Shown: positions 23,230 to 34,282, counted from the first letter of the stretch. The stretch is 64,000 nucleotides of DNA from Omphiscola glabra (GCA_964017045.1 OZ024799.1:28159596-28223595), one strand, 5' to 3'. Notes: generated from the sequence alone by a model not told the origin. Program-made: numbers and translations.

Positions 23230-23546
23230 GCAAATTGGTTTCGTACTAATTTGCAGCGTATCCGGAAATTTGATCGAAAGAAATTTCGTCGACGGAAATT
23301 TGATCGAACGGAAATTTGGTCGAATCTTTTTTTTCAGTCCACACGTTAAGATTTTGCTTCAAATTTATTTTTGGATGCATTATTTTGTTAACTATTTAGT
23401 ACAGTGCATTCAAAAAAAATTTGACGAAAATTTCAACGTGTGAACTGAAAAAAAGATTCGACCAAAATTCCGTTCGATCAAATTTCCGTCGATCAATTTT
23501 CCGTCGACGAAATTTCTTTCGATCAAATTTCCGGTAACCAATTTGC
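23230..23546. mobile_element. Foldback element with long internally repeated inverted arms
   Basis: The left arm (GCAAATTGGTT, then CCGGAAATTTGATCGAAAGA, then repeated GGAAATTTGATCGA-like motifs, then TTTTTTTCAGTCCACACGTT) is matched in inverse by the right arm down to AACCAATTTGC at 23536-23546. Arms are about 120-130 bp with a ~55-bp centre. Within each arm the motif GAAATTT(G)-TCGA occurs four or five times. The outer AATTTGCAG also recurs in the left arm. No clear target duplication was found. Degenerate related motifs lie at 12360-12475. Confidence 0.8.
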
Positions 23547-23728
23547 AGACTAGAATATTACGACCTTACATTGTGTCAGTGAAACGGTGTCTTACGAGCC
23601 TTACACGGTGTCTTACGAGCCTTAGACACTTCACAAAAAATATTTGGGGCTGTAGTTGGATGAAAGAAAACAACACTACTACTGAAATCGGGTCCCTAGA
23701 AACCGAGGCTAAATCTTTATGCTGAATG
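23543..23728. other. Spacer between foldback element and hAT MITE
   Basis: Contains a short tandem duplication of GGTGTCTTACGAGCCTTA (about 23586-23624). No gene. Confidence 0.5.
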
Positions 23729-23736
23729 GTTTAGAC

Positions 23737-24099
23737 CAGGGGTGGGCAAACTACGGCCCGCGGGCCTCATGCGGCTCGGCAATAGATATTATGCGGCCCT
23801 CAAAGGCATTTAGAAATATAAAAAAATTAATTTGTTTTTAAGTTATTTTGAATTTTACAGAATTTCATGTACCGTTGTTTTAACATTTTTGATCAACTTT
23901 ATTTCTCATCTACTATTTTTATAAACAGTCCTTGACTTTTGTCATGTAAAGCTAAAATGCGAATTTACCGATTTTAATATAAAGAAATGTTTATCGACAT
24001 GTAAAAATTGGACATAATATACGTGCGCACCCTCCCCCCCCCCCAATAGCATTACATTTGTCAATGTGGCCCTCCGCACAAAAAGTTTGCCCACCCCTG
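23737..24099. mobile_element. hAT MITE with perfect target duplication
   Basis: The 363-bp element has 16-bp perfect terminal inverted repeats CAGGGGTGGGCAAACT and lies between identical 8-bp repeats GTTTAGAC (23729-23736 and 24100-24107). The subterminal ACGGCCCGCGGGCC and GCGGCCCTCAAAGG blocks are typical of a widespread class of animal hAT MITEs. The interior is AT-rich and non-coding. Intact termini and target duplication indicate relatively recent mobilisation. Confidence 0.95.
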
Positions 24100-24191
24100 G
24101 TTTAGACACTGAGCAAGGATTTGGATGACCGGGGAGACCACTTAAAAAAAAGAGCAGCTTTCAGAATTCATTTCATACCTGCACTGGACGC

Positions 24192-24286
24192 TGTTACGTT
24201 TGTCTGCTGAGATTTGGCCGTTCATTGGAACAAGGGTTTGTTACGTTTGTCTGCTGAGATTTGGCCGTTCATTGGAACAAGGGTAT
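24192..24286. repeat. 47-bp tandem duplication
   Basis: TGTTACGTTTGTCTGCTGAG through CATTGGAACAAGGGT is present twice without a difference. Confidence 0.95.
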
Positions 24287-24289
24287 TAA

Positions 24290-24945
24290 GTAGGGGAGAC
24301 TGCAATCAGGTTAGCACAATAGGAAATTAGTAAAACACAGTATGGTTAAACCTGAAAAAAGGAACGCAACAAAAACAACGAACGTGTCGGCAGGAAGCCT
24401 ACATCAGCGAACAAACAGAAAAAAACCGAATAAAATTAAAAAATATAAAAAAACCAGAAAAAAAACGAATAAAATTAAAAAATTTAAAAAAATAATAATA
24501 TAGCACTTAGCTGAGTAGTAGTGTCCAAGAGGGCAGCAAAAGATTTGTGGAACAACCTGACTCCTATCAACCCCATTCCCCCCACCCACCCACCAAGCAC
24601 ACACATATATATCGCAGACACCGAGATGATGGAGTGCTCATTACCGTCTGTGTCACACATGCATGGGTCGATTTAAATAAAATATGGCATCGATATGTTG
24701 TGCTTCTTGCACTGACGCACGTCAATAGGGTCATTCAAGTTGACCCGGAGACCCTGGTTGTTGGTGGTGGGGCTGGGTTGGGGGGGGGGTGTGAAGTGGT
24801 TATTGTTAAATTAGCTCGCGTTGTGAATCCACTGTGTTGAGAAAATGGACTTGATTTCAATCAATACTTTTGAAGGATAAAACAAACAGAACAGATGAGT
24901 GTCTGTAACAATGTCTTGAAGCTATCTCGTTGAATACCTTACTTA
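24290..24945. other. Unique sequence, no gene recognised
   Basis: An A-rich patch (24417-24500) with repeated GAATAAAATTAAAAAAT-like pieces and a G-run at 24780 are the only features. Confidence 0.45.
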
Positions 24946-24949
24946 ACAC

Positions 24950-25112
24950 TTGCAGTAGAACGATACTTTATGCATCAAACGTATTATGCAGTGTCTGATT
25001 ACATTAACGCCGGCAGAAGAATGATACTTTATGCATCAAACGTATTATTCAGTGTCTGAATACATTAACGCCGGCAGTAAGAATGATACTTCTATACATC
25101 AAAAGTATTCTG
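24950..25112. repeat. ~61-bp tandem repeat, 3 copies
   Basis: Units contain GATACTTTATGCATCAAACG, TATTATGCAGTGTCTGA and TACATTAACGCCGGCAG. The third copy is truncated and diverged. Confidence 0.92.
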
Positions 25113-25602
25113 GTGAGATGCAAGTCGGTTTTACTTATTACCTAACTGTAAAAAACAAGGGGGAAAAAAACCAAGTTGGATAAATGCCTTCGGTTGATAA
25201 CTTGCCAATTGATATAATATTGCCCCTCCGTTGTGTATGTTTGCTTATGTAAATACGTGTGCATATGTGTGAGAGGTGAAAACACAGTTTCACGACAGTC
25301 GTCATTAACTTGATGTTGGGCATTCAGCACACGAAATGCTCTGACTCTTTGGATTGCAAGAAAAATTTTTCTCCCAGAGTTCATTTTGTTCCAAAGTTAC
25401 CAACTTACCATCAACTGGCCTAAACATTTGATTAACAAACTTGACGAATCAGTAGGATATAGTAGTAAGAAGCACACGAGTGTACTGGCTCAGCTAGTGA
25501 TAACGATATGCATACATTCACACCACCATCCATGGTTACGTGAACTTTTAAACGAGATTCTTGAAAGCACAGGCTCTTCTCCGGTGACAGAAAAATGGAA
25601 CA

Positions 25603-26207
25603 TTTAGTGTACTGTGTATGTTCTTAAGGGTTTAGTGTACTGTGTATGTTCTTAAGGGTTTAGTGTACTGCGTGTGTTCTTAAGCGTTTAGTGTACTGTG
25701 CGTGTTCTTTAAAACTTTAGTGTACTGTGTGTGTTCTTTAAACGTTTAGTGTACTGCGTGTGTTCTTTAAAAGTTTAGTGTACTGTGTGTGTTCTTTAAA
25801 AGTTTAGTGTACTGCGTGTGTTCTTTAAAAGTTTAGTGTACTGCGTGTGTTCTTTAAAAGTTTAGTGTACTGTGTGTGTTCTTTAAAAGTTTAGTGTACT
25901 GCGTGCGTTCTTTAAAACTTTAGTGTACTGTGTATGTTCTTTAAAAGTTTAGTGTACTGTGTGTGTTCTTTAAAAGTTTAGTGTACTGCGTGTGTTCTTT
26001 AAAAGTTAAGTGTACTGCGTGTGTTCTTTAAAAGTTTAGTGTACTGTGTGTGTTCTTTAAAAGTTAAGTGTACTGCGTGTGTTCTTTAAAAGTTTAGTGT
26101 ACTGCGTGCGTTCTTTAAAAGTTTAGTGTACTGTGTATGTTCTTTAAAAGTTTAGTGTACATTGTATGTTCTTTAAAAGTTTAGTGTACTGTGTATGTTC
26201 TTTATCT
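25603..26207. repeat. 29-bp minisatellite, about 21 copies
   Basis: The unit is GTTTAGTGTACTGTGTGTGT followed by TCTTTAAAA. ACTGTGTG and ACTGCGTG variants are interspersed (TpG versus CpG). The first three copies end CTTAAGG instead of CTTTAAAA, marking an older edge. Confidence 0.97.
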
Positions 26208-26617
26208 ACTATAAGATGTTCGTCCATCGTATCTCAACACTGACATCGGGTTATTTTAAAGTAAACGTAATTTCTACGCAATTCATTTGGCACTGAAATA
26301 CTTATTTTCAATACATTTATAATAGCTATCCTTGTGAATTGCGCAAGACATATCACCAGGTTTAGCCTTCACGTGCCTTTTATCCCCCCCCCCCTTTTTT
26401 TCCCGATTACTTTGTTTTACTTAATAATGTAAAAAAAAAAAAACTAGACGAAAGTTATAGCAAACGTGTTTCTTTTTCTTTTCTTTTTTTTTTTTTTTTT
26501 TTTTTGGGGAGGGGGGGGGGGGTCGTTCGTTCCGCTTCATTAGTCATTTCCCTCCCTTGCTTCGCTCTAGTAAATACCTAGGCTCGATTCATTCTGGGTA
26601 ATTGGTCTCGCGTTCAG
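26208..26617. other. Unique sequence with homopolymer runs
   Basis: C-run near 26386-26394, A-run near 26431-26443, T-run 26485-26505 and G-run 26510-26522. No gene in this part. Confidence 0.5.
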
Positions 26618-26730
26618 CCAAGTGTGACAATCACGAGGACTCGGGAAGTTCACCGCGTACATTTGCTTGTATGGCTTTTGACGTCACCGAGTCCCGGCCG
26701 GTCATTATCCCAGGGATGCATGTCATCAAG
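26618..26730 (+). CDS. Candidate exon, possible extracellular segment
   Basis: It follows TCTCGCGTTCAG (acceptor-like, with a weak pyrimidine tract) and ends ATCAAG|GTATTT. The frame reads KCDNHEDSGSSPRTF, ACMAFDVTESRP, VIIPGMHVIK, a polar, Cys-containing peptide. The patch is GC-richer than its surroundings. A second + strand frame through the same DNA continues past 26730 and encodes a hydrophobic stretch RYFVGLWLLGVTAY then VVVLIGAYV, so which frame, if any, is used is unclear. No family assigned. Confidence 0.3.
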
Positions 26731-27205
26731 GTATTTTGTTGGTCTGTGGTTGTTAGGGGTTACAGCATATGTTGTTGTTCTCATCGGAGCATACGTTGTC
26801 CCACCGCAGAGGCTGACGTAAAGCTTAGCATTCATTACTGTAAAACTGAGATATTATTTCGAACAGCGACGGCTTGATTTAACAAATAAGCATAATAAGC
26901 ACGCGCTGATGTCATCAAGGGTAAAGGGTGGATGGTGATAGAGGGGAGGGGGGCTTGTGGTAATAAGGACAAACCAAATACCATTTATTCCATCGCCAAA
27001 GTTTCCTATTCATATTCTTCCATATTACTAAAGTGAGTATGATAAAGTGGAAATATAAAGTGAATATATATATATAAATTAATATTGTCTATATTCGTTT
27101 TCCTTTCTTTGAGATTTAAAAGATAATAATACAATTTACGGTGTATTATTGTTACCAATAAAGGGTTGTCTGAATTATAAATGGTTAAGGTTCATTTTGT
27201 CGCCA
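26731..27205. other. Unique sequence downstream of candidate exon
   Basis: Apart from the alternative hydrophobic frame described at 26618-26730 (reaching 26821) and a short TA tract at 27065-27075, nothing is recognised. Confidence 0.45.
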
Positions 27206-27207
27206 GT

Positions 27208-27588
27208 AAGACACTTGGGCGCTCAAGACATTGCGGTGCATGGGCAGACACTTAGGCGCTCAAGACATTGCGGTGCCATGGGCAGACACTTAGGCGCTCA
27301 AGACATTGCGGTGCCGTGGGCAGACACTTAGGCGCTCAAGACATTGCGGTGCCATGGGCAGACACTTAGGCGCTCAAGACATTGCGGTGCCATGGGCAGA
27401 CACTTAGGCGCTCAAGACATTGCGGTGCCGTGGGCAGACACTTAGGCGCTCAAGACATTGCGGTGCCATGGGCAGACACTTAGGCGCTCAAGACATTGCG
27501 GTGCCGTGGGCAGACACTTAGGCGCTCAAGACATTGCGGTGCCATGGGCAGACACTTAGGCGCTCAAGACATTGCGGTGCCATGGGCA
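27208..27588. repeat. 38-bp minisatellite, 10 copies
   Basis: The unit is GACACTTAGGCGCTCAAGAC followed by ATTGCGGTGCCATGGGCA. Copies alternate irregularly between GCCATGGGC and GCCGTGGGC (CpA versus CpG). Otherwise the array is almost perfectly homogeneous. Confidence 0.97.
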
Positions 27589-28320
27589 ATGAAATGGCGA
27601 TATCTATCGCAGCTATTATGAAAGCTGGTGTGAAGACTACAGTGTAGTGTTCTCATGCCACGGAAACTGAAATCTGATGGGGGACAAAAAAGTAATAATA
27701 AAACATAAGTTTCTATACAAGTGAGTGCTTAAAAAATATGAATTGCCAATAAATATATATGAAAGTAAAAGTGATCTCAATTGTACGCTCTTCACTTACA
27801 CGAATTAATTTACGACTGGAACAGACGAGAATAAACTGCAACAACTTTTCTATCAATTAAAACGTAAGCAGTAACTTCATGTTATTTTGTTTGAGACCAA
27901 ATATTTAAAAAAAAAAAAAAAAGTTGTCACCGAATTTTTCCTGTGGGAACCGCGACTTTGTAGGATAATTGCATAGCATGGGTGGAATTTTTTTTTCTTT
28001 CTTTTCCTTTTTTTTTTTTTTTTTTGAAAGCTTCAACCCTTTCCCGTTGCTCCGTCGTGTGTACTAAAACGTGCCCACTGCTGTTGTAGGAACGGTCTCG
28101 TTATGTGTTTCTATGCTATAGAATCGGGTTCTCCTCCTTGAGGCCCCAGGCTGGTGGGGTTCTATGCTCGGAATTTCTCTCCTAAGCCAGATATCGTATT
28201 TTCACTGCGTGGGAGAGTCTGTGTGTGTGGTATGCATGCCTTTAGATTTTTTAGCTGGGCATATTTCTCAGACTTCTTTGAGCACAGAGTATATGGTATC
28301 TGCATTTTAGCTCTCTTCAT
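27589..28320. other. Unique sequence, no gene recognised
   Basis: A-run near 27907-27921 and T-rich run near 27988-28026 only. Confidence 0.45.
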
Positions 28321-28327
28321 TTAGACC

Positions 28328-28433
28328 AGGGATCCCAAGCCCATTGCTTCGACGACCCAACAAACAAATAGGCTTACAATTAGCATTTTTAGCCATTATA
28401 CTTAATGAATGCAGTCACAATTGGCGACCACTG
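28328..28433. mobile_element. Probable degenerate hAT MITE
   Basis: The left end is CAGGGATCCCAAGC. The right end in reverse is CAGTGGTCGCCAATTG. The flanks TTTTAGAC and GTTTAGAA agree at 6 of 8 bases. At 106 bp with weak terminal similarity, the call depends mainly on the 8-bp flank match. Confidence 0.4.
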
Positions 28434-28900
28434 GTTTAGAAAGCTTTGACTTGAAAAGAATAGTTTTTGAGTCGACACATTTGCTATAGAGTAATTTTTG
28501 TTTGTTTGATCTTTCTTCTTGGATAACATTTTCTTGTCATGTCTTTTGATACTTTCGCCAAGCTCGTTTTTAATTAGATGCAGTGATTTTTTTTTTTTAA
28601 AGTGAGAGACCACCTTAAGTATTTAAAACGATTTTATGAAGCCTTAAAATAAAAAGCGTAGAAACGAGGCCGAATCCAAGTGAATGTAGGCAGAGTGGTA
28701 ATGAAACGACCAGGCTTCAAATTCTCGAGGGTGTTGTCAAAGCAATAAAGATATTTTAAGATTTGACACCACTATAAAAATTAAACACATCATAACCAAA
28801 CAACTGCCAACCACGCAACAGTGATCATGTGCAGCGTTAAGATTAGGTCCCTGCACGGAGAAGTGAATAAATATTAACGATGCCACGTCCAAACTGAATT
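28434..28900. other. Unique sequence, no gene recognised
   Basis: AT-rich; a 74-codon - strand frame rich in K and S has no motif. Confidence 0.45.
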
Positions 28901-28904
28901 TAAA

Positions 28905-29360
28905 TTCATATGTAATTGCTAAATTTAACCATATTCTTTTAAAGTCTTATGTAATTGCTAAATTTAACCATATTCTTTTAAATTCTTATGTAATTGCTAA
29001 ATTTAACCATATTCTTTTAAATTCTTATGTAATTGCTAAATTTAACCATATTCTTTTAAATTCTTATGTAATTGCTAAATTTAACCATATTCTTTTAAAA
29101 TCTTATGTAATTGCTAAATATAAACATATTCTTTTAAAATCTTATGTAATTGCTAAATTTAAACATATTCTTTTAAATTCTTATGTAATTGCTAAATTTA
29201 AACATATTATTTTAAATTCTTATGTAATTGCTAAATATAAACATATTCTTTTAAATTCTTATGTAATTGCTAAATTAAACATATTCTTTTAAATTCTTAT
29301 GTAATTGCTTAAATTTAAACATATTCTTTTAAATTCTTATGTAATTGCTAAATTTAACCA
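28905..29360. repeat. 39-bp AT-rich minisatellite, about 11 copies
   Basis: The unit is CTTATGTAATTGCTAAATTT followed by AACCATATTCTTTTAAATT. Proximal copies carry AACCATATT and distal copies AAACATATT. The last copy returns to AACCATG. Confidence 0.97.
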
Positions 29361-30005
29361 TGTCAAGAGTCAAGAATAACCAGCCAGTAAAACGAAAACC
29401 CACTTAACATCTGGGAGGCTGATGGCCGACGGCGGGTTGGGTAAGAAACAAAGAAAGTGTGTGTAGGGGGGGTGGGTGGTTGATGAGGGGAAATGAAAAA
29501 AAAAAAAAAAAAAAAAAAAAGATAGTGGACGTCGCCCTTACAATTTTCGCTCTGCCACCCTGCCCGTTAATTTAGTCAAATACGTAACAGATTTACTAAT
29601 CGTTGTTCGTGTCTCCCTCCCCCCCCCCCAATTCTTCCACACACGGGCTACACTTGTATGACCCTGTCAGCGATGCAACCCTATTAGATTATCACAACCT
29701 TAGGCAGAAATCCACATGTAATGTTGTTTTTATTTTTGTAAGATCACTTTTAAGTATTTAAATCTTTTTAGTCACTGACTCAAGGGAGACCTCTGTCTTG
29801 ATTATTGTAATTGATATGTCCACAGATCGTGCGCATTCATCAATTATGTAACCTTAGTTTATCCCAACTCCCAGAGTTATTCGCAGTCGTTCCCAATCCG
29901 TGAGCAAACCATGACCTAAATTTATCTCTGCGGTCCTGACAGCTGACTGTGCGTCATGATCAGAAATAGCTTGGAGAGGAGATAAAATGCTCTTCACTCG
30001 CAGTA
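29361..30005. other. Unique sequence, no gene recognised
   Basis: A long A-run (about 29497-29520) follows G-rich DNA. C-run at about 29618-29630. Confidence 0.45.
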
Positions 30006-30006
30006 T

Positions 30007-30345
30007 AGTTAAGACATCGCTATGACATTTGTACACATTTCCAGCAATGAACTAGTTAAGATATATCTATGACATTTGTACACATTTCCAGCCATGAACT
30101 AGTTAAGACATCTCTATGACATTTGCACACATTTCCAGCCATGAACTAGTTAAGACATCTCTATGACATTTGCACATATTTCCAGCCATGAAATAGTTAA
30201 GACATCTCTTTGACATTTGCACATATTTCCAGTCATGAACTAGTTAAGATATTTCGATGATATTTGTACCCATTTCCAGATATCAACTAGTTTAAACATC
30301 TCTATAAAATTGTCCACATTTTCCAACCATGAACTAATAAATACA
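30007..30345. repeat. ~47-bp degenerate minisatellite, about 7 copies
   Basis: The unit is GTTAAGACATCTCTATGACA, TTTGCACACATTTCCAGCCA, TGAACTA. Divergence increases toward the 3' side, and the last two copies are hard to align. Confidence 0.92.
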
Positions 30346-30569
30346 TCTATATTTGTACAAACATTTCTGCCACAGCTGTCGTCTATTCAAATCATCTTTA
30401 TATTTAAACACGTTGTTCCTCCAGTTATCGAGTTTTCAAGTCATCATTTTATACGTACTAAATATTCTCTCACACGTTGTACCGAATAGCGAATGGATTA
30501 TTAATTGAAGTGCACCCAGCGATGGTGCAGGGCGAAATCACAAGGCCAGGGACTTTTCTTTAGGATAAG

Positions 30570-31270
30570 CTGGTTCTCTGGACAGCTAGTTCTCTGGACA
30601 GCTGGTTCTCTGGACAGCTGGTTCTCTGGACAGCTTGTTCTCTGGACAGCTGGTTCTCTGGACAGCTAGTTCTCTGGAAAGCTAGTTCTCTGGACAGCTG
30701 GTTCTCTGGGCAGCTGGTTCTCTGGACAGCTGGTTCTCTGGACAGCTAGTTCTCTGGACAGCTGGTTCTCTGGACAGCTGGTTCTCTGGACAACTGGTTC
30801 TCTGGACAGCTAGTTCTCTGGACAGCTGGTTCTCCGAACAGCTGGTTCTCTGGAAGCTGGTTCTCTGGACAGCTGGTTCTCTGGAAAGCTGGTTCTCTGG
30901 ACAGCTAGTTCTCTGGAAAGCTGGTTCTCTGGAAAGCTGGTTCTCTGGACAGCTGGTTCTCTGGACAGCTGGTTCTCTGGACAGCTAGTTCTCTGGACAG
31001 CTAGTTCTCCGAACAGCTGGTTCTCTGGACAGCTAGTTCTCTGGACAGCTGGTTCTCTGGACAGCTAGTTCTCTGGACAGCTGGTTCTTTGGACAGCTGG
31101 TTCTCTGGACAGCTAGTTCTCTGGACAGCTAGTTCTCTGGACAGTTAGTTCTCTGGAAAGCTGGTTCTCTGGACAGCTGGTTCTCCGAACAGCTGGTTCT
31201 CTGTACAGCTAGTTCTCTGGGCAGCTAGTTCTCCGGACAGCTAGTTCTCTGGACAGCTAGTTCTCCAGAG
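30570..31270. repeat. 16-bp minisatellite, about 43 copies
   Basis: The unit is GACAGCTGGTTCTCTG, with CAGCTGG and CAGCTAG variants mixed throughout and a few GGAAAGC or CGAACAGC copies. Roughly half the units contain CAGCTG. The unit is not a multiple of three, so no long frame results. Confidence 0.98.
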
Positions 31271-32455
31271 CTGACCCCAATGACGTCGTTTCTCCACATG
31301 CCCTTTAAAAAAATATATATTTGAGGCTATATGTTCATTTGCAGACAGTTGAATACGGTTGAAAAGCAGATTTTATCAAGAGTCGCTTATATGTTTCTGA
31401 ATCCTAGCATAATAGAGCGATTTCTTTAACATCCCTTCTCTCTTCCTCGTTCTCTCTCTCTCTCTCTATCTCTCTTCCTGTGCAGTGTTATAATGTGATG
31501 TAATACTTTGAATGCACGTTGTAAATGCTGTGTCACCTTTGTGTGTTGTTTATGTGTAGTTTTTGGAAGTTTTTTTAATGTGTTGTTAGTGTGTATACGG
31601 TAATAAATGCTGTTATGACAAGTGTGACCTCCGACACACCAGCTGAGTTTCTATCACACCGTCTCCCCCGCCATCACTCACCCCATAAGACTGGATGCGT
31701 TGTTTGACGTGCTCTCTCATGGGTGTGCCCCGTCCATTTGTGATGTATGGTTGTGAAGTGCGATTGGAGAGGAAGGCCGCTGTGAAAGAGCAACTATTCT
31801 TGTGCTGGAGTGCGTGTGAACGTTGGGGAGGAACATTGTAGAGGTCTTGAAAGGTAGCGCCACTTGAATTCCTGCTGGTGTCGGTATCTGGAACACTCCC
31901 CCCCCCCCAGCCCCCCGTCTCATTGTGGACGCCTCACCAGATGAGCACCTTGCGACCTTGCCTTACGCAATGCCTCATGGGATGCGATACCCTGTAACGT
32001 TGCACCGTGACGGCAGGCGACTTACAAAACCCTGTGGTCACCCGACTTTCTTGAGTTCATCCCGGCGTTTAGAGGCTGCTTAGTTGAAGACCACACAGTA
32101 GACCTCACGAGTCTCATTTGACTAACTTGCCGTCACCCTCCCCGTCAACCTCCCCGTCAACCTCCCCGTCATGCATCAGTGAGCTAGCTAGCTGTCTCGT
32201 TCACAGGGTCATCCGCCACAAGAAAGTATTTATTGGAATAGCCAAGCGCTACTTAGTTAAAGGGAAGAAAAAAAGAAAAGAAATCAGCCCCATAGTCTAT
32301 TTTTCCAGATTAGTCAATCTTCATCAAGTGATATTGTGTTAGATGCTGGAAAAACACATTCTTATCCAGGTTGATCTTCTGGGTTAACCTTATTCTTTTT
32401 TAATTTCACCCCAGAGCCCCACGCCTCTAAGGTTAGACTGACACAAGATTTTGAC
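31271..32455. other. 1.2 kb without a recognised gene
   Basis: It includes a CT-rich microsatellite (31450-31476), a C-run at 31900-31908 and three copies of CCTCCCCGTCAA near 32136-32170. Frames are short and unassignable. Confidence 0.45.
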
Positions 32456-32456
32456 A

Positions 32457-32596
32457 TTTCTGCACGGTTAAGAGTTTGTGTGGTGGGTGCCGGTTAGGAT
32501 ATTTGGGGCGGGTGGGGTGGAAGTATATTGCACGTTTAAGGGTGTGTGGTGAGAGCCGGGAAGGACACTTGGGGTGGGTGGGGTGGAAGGATATGT
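32457..32596. repeat. ~65-bp tandem duplication
   Basis: Two diverged copies of TGCACGGTTAAGAGTTTGTG followed by GTGGTG-GCCGG and ATTTGGGGCGGGTGGGGTGG. Confidence 0.85.
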
Positions 32597-32969
32597 TGAA
32601 AGGTGGAAAAAGGCTGAACATCGGGAAAAGTGTTTTTTTCTTTTAAAAAATAAATAAATTCGCTAACGCTTTTAGTCGCCGGTTTCAACAACAGCTAAGT
32701 TCGCCATTCATATCAAGGTTAAAGACGGTATAAATCATCAGAAGTTTGAAGTTGATGACAGATTAAATGAACGTGCACATATCTGAAGAAGGCACATTCA
32801 TATCGGCCTTGTGTTGGGCTATCTGGTTGTGTTTTTGTTTTTTTTAAATCCGGGTTCAGGAATACGGTTTTATTCTGGTTATCGGTTTTTTACAATGGAT
32901 TCCAAAATCGTCCGCGCAGCAAAGTCAGACAGACACGATACTTATTGTATTGATTGTCCTGACACCTTT

Positions 32970-33086
32970 TGGGTAATATGTTGGAAATGTTATAGGGTAA
33001 TATGTTGGAAATGTTATAGGGTAATATTTTGGAAATGTTATAGGGTAATATGTTGGAAATGTTATAGGGTAATAGGTTGGAATTGT
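32970..33086. repeat. 24-bp minisatellite, 5 copies
   Basis: The unit is GGGTAATATGTTGGAAATGT followed by TATA. One copy has TATTTTGG and the last TAGGTTGG. Confidence 0.96.
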
Positions 33087-33221
33087 ATCTATGCGTAGCA
33101 ATATTAAATGGAATGGCAGCAGTCCCGCTTCCGGGATAATCCCCATCTCAGTGTCCAGTCTATTGTTCTTGGAGGAAGTTAATCAGCCAGTCCCGAGATG
33201 AATATGTCCCTCTACTCATGA

Positions 33222-33389
33222 CTACCATCTATTGTTTCAGTGCTCCTACCAGTCCTTGTCTATTTGATTCATCTGTTGGTCCTTGTTTCATTAGGACTGC
33301 TGTACCCCGTAGTAGCCATTACCCTCGTCGTTTGTTTAATTGCGTTGACAGCAGCGCTCTACGGCCATAATTTGTCTTCTGTCCTGTAG
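33222..33389 (+). CDS. Hydrophobic open frame, possible terminal exon
   Basis: Behind a TATTGTTTCAG acceptor-like site (33240) the frame reads VLLPVLVYLIHLLVLV, SLGLLYPVVAITLVV, CLIALTAALYGHNLSSVL and stops, enough for two membrane helices. A different frame is open nearly as far, so the hydrophobicity could be fortuitous in T-rich DNA. No family recognised and no transcription signal seen. Confidence 0.2.
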   Translation, partial: LPSIVSVLLPVLVYLIHLLVLVSLGLLYPVVAITLVVCLIALTAALYGHNLSSVL

Positions 33390-33685
33390 TTTCAGTGGTC
33401 TTCCATTTGTAAAAAGTAAGTAACCGTATTGTGGTGTACGTAATCTTGTCTTGTTTTTTTATTTCTTCTTCTTTTTGGTTAAATGAAATTTACATTAATC
33501 TGAATAGTAACTTTATAATGGTGAGTATTTTAAGTTAGAATTGACCCACTGCTGAAATGACGGAGTAGAGTAGATATCCCTAACATCGTATAAACGAATT
33601 TACATTATTTTATATTTCTTTTGATTAATTTTACATTTGAATCAAAATCAAAGCACCACAGAAATAATAATTAGTTCTTAATATA
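33390..33685. other. Unique AT-rich stretch
   Basis: Donor-like AAAAAGTAAGT (33414) and ATGGTGAGT (33520) are present, but no open exon precedes them convincingly. Confidence 0.4.
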
Positions 33686-33693
33686 CTCTACAC

Positions 33694-33891
33694 CAGGCCT
33701 GCACTACATTCGGGCCGCGGGTCGCATGTGGCCCGCCAGCACCAACTTTGCGGCCCGAGAAGGAACGCAATATTCTTTTTTTTATTATTATTTTCTTAAT
33801 AACTTTCACCACTGTCCTACTTTCTTTCGGCCCGCACAAGTTTTTCATAAAGTATTACGGTCCGCCTTACATTTTGAGTTGTACAGGCCTG
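33694..33891. mobile_element. Probable hAT MITE, CAGGCCTG termini
   Basis: It starts CAGGCCTGCACTAC, followed by GGGCCGCGGGTCGCATGTGG, and ends TACAGGCCTG. Because CAGGCCTG is itself palindromic, the inverted terminal match is real but short. Flanks CTCTACAC and CCTTACAC match at 6 of 8 bases. The 'GCGGCCCG' blocks resemble those in the element at 23737. No coding capacity. Confidence 0.55.
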
Positions 33892-33962
33892 CCTTACACT
33901 GTTGTGTAACCATGCATGTATAGTTAAATGATTGCAGCTTCATAACCGTATATACTCGCGGA

Positions 33963-34168
33963 TCGGTAGCACCGGTGTATAGGTGGCACCAGTGTATAGG
34001 TGGCACCGGTGTATAGGTGGTACCAGTGTATAGGTGGCACTGGTGTATAGGTGGCACCGGTGTATAGGTGGCACCAGTGTATAGGTGGCACCAGTGTATA
34101 GGTGGCACCAGTGTATAGGTGGCACCGGTGTATAGGTGGCACCAGTGTATAGGTGGCACCAGTGTATA
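33963..34168. repeat. 17-bp minisatellite, about 12 copies
   Basis: The unit is GTGGCACCAGTGTATAG. CACCGGTG and CACCAGTG variants alternate (CpG versus CpA). All three - strand frames stay open across it because the 17-mer has no stop in any phase on that strand. Confidence 0.97.
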
Positions 34169-34282
34169 TGTACACCCTTAAATTGGGGTAGTTAGAGGTG
34201 GGTCTTTGCGGTTAACCCGCTGATAGGTCACACCCTTAGTTTGGGGTCTTCAAAAGGGGATCTTTCTGGATCCGTCCCTGAC

